This document shows positions 56,601 through 64,000 of a stretch of 64,000 nucleotides of DNA, one piece after another (position 1 is the stretch's first letter; each line of letters opens with the position of its first letter). Below the pieces are notes generated by a model, which saw nothing but the letters and a program-made list of their open reading frames with translations, had not been told where the DNA came from and did not search any database. Made by a program: the position numbers and the translations under genes. The stretch spans positions 38,044,721 to 38,108,720 of the forward strand of contig OZ024874.1 in NCBI GenBank assembly GCA_964017185.1, in the 5' to 3' direction. The stretch is from Rugalucina vietnamica. Lineage: Eukaryota > Mollusca > Bivalvia > Lucinida > Lucinidae.

Positions 56601-56867
56601 AAGTGTAGCGGATGCGGCGAAGAATACATTGGGCAAACTGGAAATTACCTACGAAAACGTGTAACGATCCACAATCAACAAATTAGGGACCCAACGACTA
56701 GAATGCTCTATGTAAGTGGGCACATTGATACATGTGCACAACAGCTAAATCCGAAATATACTATATTCCCCTTCTATAAAATGTACTCGGACAGTGTGTC
56801 ATTTCGTTGTGCTAAAGAAAACTACTTCATTAATCTTTTAAAACCCAAATTGAACAAGTCTACTTAG
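53687..56867 (+). pseudogene. PLE RT-endonuclease ORF, interrupted copy
   Basis: The frame matches the left copy from the start of the arm to codon TAT at about 54133, is broken by the MITE (54135-55087), and resumes at 55088 (LSTSPEKDLQLKYKK) to the TAG at 56865. RT motifs B and C and the GIY-YIG part lie in the second piece, motif A also. The protein cannot be made whole from this copy as it stands. Confidence 0.93.
54135..55087. mobile_element. Mariner-like MITE inside the right PLE arm
   Basis: 953 bp with 29-bp TIRs: CGAGGGTCATTCAGGAATTA on the left and, inverted, CGGGGGTCATTCAAGAATTA on the right. TA duplicated at 54133-54134 and 55088-55089; the empty site is visible in the left arm. 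No transposase ORF. The same end occurs at 1-55 of the window. Confidence 0.93.
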
Positions 56868-57001
56868 TCCGCGCCGTCAGAATATTTCACTTCACTCAAA
56901 ATTTTAAAACATATATTATATACATGTTAATTATATCAACCATGGTGCGCACTTTAATACAAGGCGGTAAATCCTATATTGTATTGTATTGTACTGTTAA
57001 T

Positions 57002-57087
57002 GACGTTACGGCCGTAACGTCGTTAAGTTAGTATCTACGCAACAACGCCATATTTAACTCCTGATGATCTGTAAAATAGCAGTGAAA
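57002..57087 (+). ncRNA. Hammerhead-like core in the PLE 3' region (right arm)
   Basis: CTGATGA (57061-57067), a CTG/CAG stem, and GAAAC (57083-57087) follow the order of a hammerhead ribozyme core; a GTC lies upstream at 57019 at the end of the perfect palindrome GACGTTACGGCCGTAACGTC. PLEs are known to carry minimal hammerheads. Here the pair closing stem II would be T-T and the outer stems are weak, so activity is doubtful. A mirror copy is at 51138-51224. Confidence 0.4.
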
Positions 57088-57176
57088 CCGGTAGAGAATT
57101 AATTAAATAGTGAATACATTGTGGAATCGGACTTTATTTTGTTTTATATCTTTACACTGTATGTGTTTTCGTTTTT

Positions 57177-57332
<156 letters not shown>

Positions 57333-57383
57333 TGGCAGTGAGAACGTATATTATTGCACATTTAAATAGGAGTCCTCCAGCTA

Positions 57384-57470
57384 GGCCGGTCAAGCCCCAT
57401 CCCCCCTGGTGTAGTATTGTCAGTTTGACGTTTCACCAGTAAACTATTCTGATTCTGATTCTGATTCTGG
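57384..57470 (+). mobile_element. 5'-truncated LINE 3' end with hexanucleotide tail
   Basis: CCGGTCAAGCCCCATCCCCC through GACGTTTCACCAGTAAACT and (ATTCTG)n. The same end, inverted, closes the minus-strand LINE at 60171-60250. Only the last 85 or so bases are present. Confidence 0.75.
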
Positions 57471-57599
57471 ACACGATGGGTGAGACAGCTCATCCAATCG
57501 AGCCCTAGCGTAGACCTGAGGATTTAATAAACCTCTGAAATACATCTTGGGTCAAAATACGAAAACGAAAAAAGAACGAAAGCAAAAGTATGTCCCAAG

Positions 57600-60165
57600 C
57601 CATACTACAGAGATTATGTAGAGAACATAATATGCCTAATTACACCTTACCAGCAGGCAAATGTTGACAAGGCAAATGCATCATGGGTTCCAGTACCAAA
57701 AGAACAAGTTAAAAGGAAAATTAAAATTTTACTTACATAGGGAGCATTTACACGATGCACCAGGTCTTGGTGAAGTTCTTAAAATTGTTAAAAGATGTTA
57801 TTTTCCTGGCTTCTTCTGGCAAGGAATTCCAAAGTTTAGCTGCCTGGAATCTAAAACTGTTTGTACCATACCTTGTGCTCTTGGTTCTGGGGATTTCTAA
57901 AAGATTTGAGTACCTGAAATTATAAGAGGAGTCTTTAAAACATAAAAATTCTTGCAAGTAAGTGGGTGATAGACCATAAACAACCATAAAAGTTTCAATA
58001 GCAAGTGTCCTAAGTCGAGCAAGGTGAAGTGTTGTACTTCCTGCTTTGAAAATAAGATCTTCATAACTATAATTAAAATCTTGAAATACAAACTTTAGGG
58101 CTCTAAAACTATTTTTTTCAAGTTTTTCAGTGTTGGATTTGGAGCAAAAATGCCATATGAGAGGGCAAACGTTAAAAATTGACATTAAAAAGCATGGTAA
58201 ACTGCTTTTTTTGATTCAAAATTCAAAGATTGACCAATTCTCTTTAGAACATTAATTTGCTGTGATGCTTTCCTGCACATTGCAGAAATGTGGACATCAA
58301 ACTTGAGTTGAGAGTCAATCTCTACTCCAAGGAGCTTTACTGTCTCCTCACACTCAACCTCCGCCTCACCAATCTTAAAAACTGGTTTCTGAGCAAACGT
58401 CTTTTCGCCAACAGCCAAGGCCTGGAACGAATCCGGGTTGGCCTTCATCTGATTGCGAAAAAACAATCAATCAGGACCTTACTTTCTCTTATAAGAATTT
58501 CTACTAGCGTGGAGAAGTCTGAGTGGGAGAACGACAAAGTATTGTCATCGGCATAATTGAATAATTTTGCCTTGTCAATGAAAAAGAAGATATCATTTAA
58601 GAATATGTTGAATATTAGGGGTCCCAGAATTGATCCTTGGGGTACACCCTTAATAATGTTTAAAAAGGAGCTACATATTTTCTGAAATTTTTACACATTG
58701 CTTTCTGTCGGATAGGTAGCTGTCAACCAGTGTTACTGCATCATCGGACAGACCATATGCACTGAGTTTTGCCTTTATCAGGTTTGGAGGTAAACAGTCG
58801 AAGGCCTTCGACAGGTCCATGAGTATGGCTGCAACATACTCATTCCTGTCCAGGGCCCTCCGCCATTCCTCTGTTATGGCTAAAAGAACTGATTGGCAGC
58901 TAAAACCCTTTCTGAAGGCTGAAAGATAAGGATTAAAAATGTTTTCAAAATAATTGCTAAGTTGTTCTTCAAGTGTACGTTCAAATAATTTAGAGGTGAT
59001 TGGGTAATATACTCATAGGTCTCCAATTTTGAACATCAAAGGGGTCTTTTTTCTTATAAATAGGAGACACCCTAGCATATTTAAGAGCATCAGGAATTTT
59101 TTTTATCAGTAATCATCCTATTTATCAGAGAAGTGGTAGGTCCTATAATGACCTTTTCTGATCAATGTAAGTGTAGAATTTTTGATGATATGGTGTCTAG
59201 TCTAGTTGCCTTTCGCCGGCCAATCCGTCCCAAGTAACGTGAGACCCTAGCTTCATCCACAGGCTTAAAATTAAACTCTGATTCAACGGATGGATGGTTT
59301 GCCCGAATCGCACGGATACTTGGGTGGTCCTCCAGGGGAAGGCAATCTGCACCGTCACCAATCCTTTGCCACGTTAACGAAAAAGGTGTTAAATTTTTCA
59401 CAGACTTCACTGGTATCGGTAATGATATTACCATTATCTGATATGGCAATATTTTCACTATTTTGAGAGCTTTTGTTGGTCAAGAAAGGGCGTATGGTGG
59501 GCCAGAAGTCACTAGACTTAGTCCCACCACCGCACCTCTCTGCAAAGTAGAGTTTAATTGATTGTCTTTTCAGTTTGGCAACTAAATTTCTCTGTTTTGC
59601 AAATTTTGACCAATTTTTGTCACATTTGTTGTTCAAATATTATCTACGCAAAGCTTTTTTGAAGTTTATGGCCTTACGCAGTTCTGAGTTCATGAAAGGG
59701 GCACTCACTGTGTCTCCTGCGTTTCTTCAGCTTGAGTGGGATGTGCTCATCAATGACCCCACGGTATAGACTGTCATGTGCCCAATAGACATCATTAATG
59801 TCATCAAACACATGGGGCACATGCCAGCTAGGAACCCGTTGGAGATCCTGCGAGAACACATCCCCATCAAAGCCTTGGAAACTTCTATATTCAAACTGAG
59901 AGTTTTTGAAAGGCAGAAAGTTTCCCTTAAGAACAGTATAAATCATATTGTGCCAGTCACTCAAACCGGTATCACACTGGCCGGTTTTCATAAAGTTTTG
60001 ACTTTTATTCGTAAGGATCACATCCACCAAAGAGGGTTTTGCATCCTTCACATGGCATGTTGGGTCCTTAACAAGATTTTTCAGGTCAAAAATGTCACTG
60101 ATATCTTGTAGGTGTTTCCCTTTGGAGGAGTCAAGTAAATCTAGGTTGAGTAAATCTGAATAGTT
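57600..60165 (-). pseudogene. Decayed LINE (APE-type, Jockey/CR1 group), minus strand
   Basis: Pieces read on the minus strand in order: endonuclease end (PSLVDVILTNKSQNF, 60051-59674), linker, RT start (EARVSRYLGRIGRRKATRLD near 59220), motif A AAILMDLSKAFDCLPP near 58810, motif B KGVPQGSILGPLIFNIFLND near 58610, motif C NYADDNTLSFS near 58540, and the C-terminal FRFQAAKLWNSLPEEARKI near 57840. Several frameshifts and stops divide them. The 5' part is cut off by the next LINE at about 60166. Confidence 0.85.
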
Positions 60166-60170
60166 TCAGA

Positions 60171-61760
60171 ATCAGAATCAGAATCAGAATAGTTTACTGG
60201 TGAAACGTCAAACTGACAATACCACACCAGGGGGATGGGGCTTGACCGGAGGGAATTAGTCCCGAGCTCTCACAAGAGAAGTAAATTTAGACACACAATC
60301 ATCTGACAATTCAGCAGAGGAGATAAGAGAATCAGGGAGTTCATTCCAATCTCTAATAGTCTGGGGGTAAAACTGTGTAAATAGGCATTTGTACTTGCTG
60401 AAGGTATCTGAAAAGCCAGGGAGTGTTGATTCCTACAACGCCTATTTTTGGGGATAAGGTCATCCGTGGGTATTTTGCTCTCCCTTTTAGACCTTTGTAA
60501 AGCAATATAATTCTATTATCCTTCCTTCTTTTCTGCAGGGATTCCCATTTTAGTTTTTTAAGTATGTCAGTCATACTACCTTTTTCATATGTATAGCTCT
60601 TAGTTACAAACCGAGCCGCACGCTTTTGCACTTTCTCCAAATCATCTATCAGACCTTCATAATGAGGGTCCCAAACTGAGTTACCATATTCAAGAATAGG
60701 TCTCACCAGACCTTTATAGGCAGCTTCTCTCACATCTTGGAGAAAGAAAACAGATTTTGTCTCAAAAAACCAAGGGTCCTATTGGCTTTGGTGCACACAT
60801 TGCTGATGTGAGTATTCCATTTTAAATCCTTAGTTATTGTTACACCAAGATATTTGATACTTTCAACATTTTCCAACACAGTACCCTCAAGCTTGTAAGA
60901 AGCCTGAATTTTACTAGGACGTTTATTCGTCAGCTGCATCATGTTGCACTTGACGCGTTGGAATCTCATATCCCATTTCCGGGCCCGACTACATAATCTA
61001 TCAATATCCTTCTGAAGTTTCACTGTATCCTCCACATTCTTAATTTCACGATAACAGACACAATCATCAGCAAAGAGTCTGGTTTCCGATTCAATATTCG
61101 AGGTGATATCATTTATATGCAACGAAAACAACAAGGGGCCAAGAACGGTGCCCTGTGGGACACCAGATACAACAGGAGCCCAGTCTGATTCTATTGAGAC
61201 TTAATGAAATTTACATTTTAGTTTCATTTGCTAGCCTTCATGTGAAGTACCTTGTGTCTGAATCTTCGCAGGATGTTAACAGTAAGATGACATCGGGAAA
61301 ACATGTTAAAACCCCACTTTTACATTGTAAAACTGGGGTATACAGGGGTATACAATTTCATAACCAAAACATAGATAGTGGGTATTCGTTAGATTAGAAC
61401 CGCCAAGCCTTAAGGACTCTGGGATGAAGCTCATCAGGGCCTAAAGCTTTCGACTGGTTCAAACCTTTGAGAAGTTTTGTTACACCTTCTTAAGATACCA
61501 CCATGTCTTCCATGAACGGGGCTTTTCTATTCAAAACTGGCTATGTTCAGTTTTGGTGAACACATCCGTAAACTGACCATTGAATTCACCAGCCTTTTCA
61601 AAATCTGCAAGACCACTTCCATTTCGCTTTTTCAAAGTGGGGGGGGGGATACCTTGAACATCTTTTTTCTGACATTTTATGTACCGATAAAAATCTCTTG
61701 GATTAGCCTTAACATCACCAACCAAGTTATTTACATACAACTCATGCTGTTTTCTGATAT
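60171..61760 (-). pseudogene. Second LINE, CR1/L2-like, minus strand
   Basis: Pieces: SGLADFEKAGEFNGQFTDVF (61620), RT motif B/C region with RLFADDCVCYREIKNVED (about 61070), IKYLGVTITKDLKWNTHISN (60860), and the C-terminal LVRPILEYGNSVWDPHYEGL (60690). Frameshifted. The 3' end at 60171 has the tail (ATTCTG)n, as is common in CR1/L2-type LINEs. It appears to have inserted into the LINE at 57600-60165. Confidence 0.82.
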
Positions 61761-61779
61761 CTGCTTGATATCTGTTTAC

Positions 61780-62290
61780 TGGTGATACGCCAAATTGACA
61801 ATATTTCTATCGAGCCGCGATGTGGCCCCTCTCGGAGAGTACGGAGATGTTGGCACTGTTGGCGAGTTTGACCCTGCAGGAGATGTGATGCTTATTTAGC
61901 AAAACACGGGAATGTGGTAATCTGCAAAGCGGAGCGCCGGAGCCATAGAGACGAGATAAAAATAGATGAAAAAAATATAAATCTTTCTTTCTGTGAAGAG
62001 CCTAAAATATCTTCCTTCCTCTTACTTCTGCCAACTATACAAGTTTATAAGATATTAAATGGCATTGATAAAGTGGACAAGAACAAACTTTTCTCACTGG
62101 CAACTTACACTCGCACACGGGGTCACCGAAAAACTGTTTAAGGAAATATCAAGGTTGAATGTTAGGGCAAACAGCTTCAGCAACCGCGTTGTAAACATCT
62201 GGAATCAGCTCCCCGAGGACGTTGTTAAAGCACCCCCCTGAACACTTTCAAGAGTCGATTGAACAAACATTGGAGCAGACACCCGCACAA
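61780..62290 (+). pseudogene. LINE C-terminal fragment, plus strand
   Basis: IQVYKILNGIDKVDKN, then TYTRTRGHRK and, in the next frame, RANSFSNRVVNIWNQLPEDV match the typical end of a CR1-like LINE protein. A TTTACTGGTGATACGCC stretch at 61777 resembles the 3' end of the second LINE. One frameshift near 62140. Confidence 0.72.
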
Positions 62291-64000
62291 ATTCATTGCT
62301 CCGTGCTATGGGTGGCCAAACTACCGGAGTCCCGGGACTTACATGGAACACACATCAAAATGTGCCTGAAGAAGTCAGATGACTTACATTGGTGTCTACG
62401 TCAGTAAGAAAAATCGGTAAGAAAAAGCTTAATTCCCTCCTCTTTCAAGAGAACCGGCAGCGTTGTTTGGCGTAGTTGATACTAGGAAAAGCGTCACAGA
62501 CTCGTCATCGCGATTACACAAAGAACACATTTTTGTTACCGGTAACTGACTAAAGCGCGCCTCGTTACTTTAAAGAATATAAGTGCATAGACTGATTTTC
62601 ACGTGAACGCAAGCATTGTACACGCTTTGTTAATTTTACTTAGCACTAGACCACAACTCATAAACACAGCCTACTTCGAAGTTCTCAAAATTCAGATATC
62701 TCAGAGGAGATTTCAGTTTAGCTACAACAATTGTTTTCTTATAATATGAAATTTGACTCGAGTTTTCCATGTGCAGTAGGACGCCCTTGGGTCGGGATAA
62801 CGCTCACTAAAAGTTAGGGTAATGTCAAGTGCATACGCACTCAATATGGACAGACAGAGCCGGTTATACTGGTGCGATCAGGTGAACGATTCCCATATAA
62901 AGCAAAGCCGAGTCCCACAAGTATGCCTAGGGTGACTCGAGACTCTGGGCCGCTGTCACCCCGTGGATCGTACAGTGTAGTTTTGATCTCAAGGATACAA
63001 GATGGCTGTTTTGTGGGGAATAGTCAGTAAGAATGCTGTTTCAAGTTTTAACTGAATTTCAAGTTATTTAATGAGAAAATGAATTTTAAGTCAAAGAAGC
63101 TGCATTTTACTTATGATTTTACTTGTGGTTTGACTTAGCCTTGTGGATTGATTATGAAAGACTTGGTGAACCCATAGGGCTTCAATTTAGGAGGTGTAGG
63201 AAACCAAAGTTTGGACAAAATGATATTCAGCATATTTCAAACCATTTCGCGTCGTTCTATCAATAAATAGTTGGGCCAAACTGAGGCATTAGCAGATAAA
63301 CTGCGATTATTTAACTTAACTTACTGGAGATAGACGTCAAGCTAGGCGAAATGCCTACTTAGCATGGGCGGATCCAGAGGGGGGGGACAGGGGGTTTCAC
63401 AGTAGAACATTTATTTCTTGGTTGTGTAAGCCCATATTTTATTTAAACGTACATGGCTCAAGTATACATGTCACAGAGTGAAATCTTCAAATTTCTATAC
63501 GAGTCCCTTGTCCTTTATCCTATATCATTTGTCATTTCTTAAGCCGTTCAAAAATAGTACATTTCCCGCGCTCTTGTGTGGTACTCACTACTTACGATGC
63601 ATGCGCACGCTTCCTAATCAGCAAATTGCGGTGTCGGTCGTCCATTTGGTTTCTTTTTAACAGTCTCTCTCCTATGATCTACGGAGATGGGGTTTGACTG
63701 ACGGAAAATGATAAAATCACGAATGAGTCCCGTCTGCCATCTCGAACCATAACATGGACTCTTCTGAGATTCCCAAAGAAATGAGCCGTGTCTAGAGTCC
63801 CTGTGTCACATACATGGTTTTCTGGAGTTTATCAAACGTGTGTTTTCTATTGAGCCTTGAAAATGAGAACCCCTGACAAAAAGACGAAGCTGTTTAAACA
63901 TGTTTATTGAAACTTTATTCAAATTTACAAAATACACTGAAGAACAAATACAAATTCATAATGAAAGGATCTGAACGGATGCATATTGCTTATGATGTTC
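62291..64000. other. No gene or RNA recognised
   Basis: Mixed composition. GGGCGGATCCAGAGGGGGG at 63364 looks like the end of an unidentified repeat. The last 120 bp are rich in TTTATT and could be a 3' UTR of a minus-strand gene lying beyond the window; nothing supports that further. Confidence 0.4.

Larger units (their letters stand above)
53655..57150 (+). mobile_element. Penelope-like element, right (plus-strand) arm, split by a MITE
   Basis: Inverse copy of 51081-53616. Without the 953-bp MITE and its TA duplication its length matches the left arm within about 10 bp. Only two amino-acid differences were seen over the ORF (Ser/Asn in NIPY.LARR, Phe/Ser in LKM.LLKQ). Confidence 0.93.

Noticed and set aside
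62780..63000. Possible snRNA or structured RNA gene
   Set aside because: I compared it with remembered U1 and U2 sequence features and found no match; no supporting motif.

Overview
The window is animal nuclear DNA: AT-rich, intron-rich and dominated by transposable elements. No single marker fixes the species. The element mix (Helentron-type HINE families with tandem cores, a DIRS-type retrotransposon, a Penelope-like element with a GIY-YIG nuclease, CR1/Jockey-like LINEs and many TIR MITEs) fits a lophotrochozoan, most likely a bivalve mollusc. That placement is inference.

Host gene: the only host protein-coding gene recognised is CDC5L, the Myb-like core subunit of the PRP19/NineTeen spliceosome complex, on the minus strand at 5143-22200. 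Sixteen coding exons (exons 2-17) join in frame with consensus splice sites and give about 794 residues. The short first exon (about 15 residues) was not found. Introns carry MITEs, a large HINE element and, unusually, tandem arrays built from the gene's own exon/intron borders at exons 11 and 14, plus decayed copies of part of exon 13.

Layout: 1-5140 holds the end of a mariner-like element, an array of a GGATATCC word, and palindromic MITEs. 5143-22200 is CDC5L. 22.2-33.5 kb holds a tRNA-derived SINE, three head-to-tail HINE elements, a PIF/Harbinger-like element, fold-back-like palindromes, and a hAT-like element with nested insertions. 33547-38925 is a structurally complete DIRS-type retrotransposon with gag, RT/RNase H and tyrosine recombinase ORFs, inverted terminal repeats, an internal complementary region, and consensus splice sites. 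39.0-43.0 kb is a second Harbinger copy carrying a hAT-like and a HINE insertion. 43.6-49.4 kb holds two fold-back elements with perfect 10-bp target duplications and ends made of short repeated words. 51.1-57.2 kb is a head-to-head, almost identical inverted pair of Penelope-like elements between long AT microsatellites; one arm is split by a mariner-like MITE. 57.4-62.3 kb contains decayed LINE copies. 62.3-64 kb shows nothing recognisable.

The strongest leads are the splice-site-bearing tandem arrays inside CDC5L, the giant PLE palindrome, the fold-back elements with word-repeat ends, the apparent introns of the DIRS element, and the common 5' plan shared by three otherwise different HINE families.
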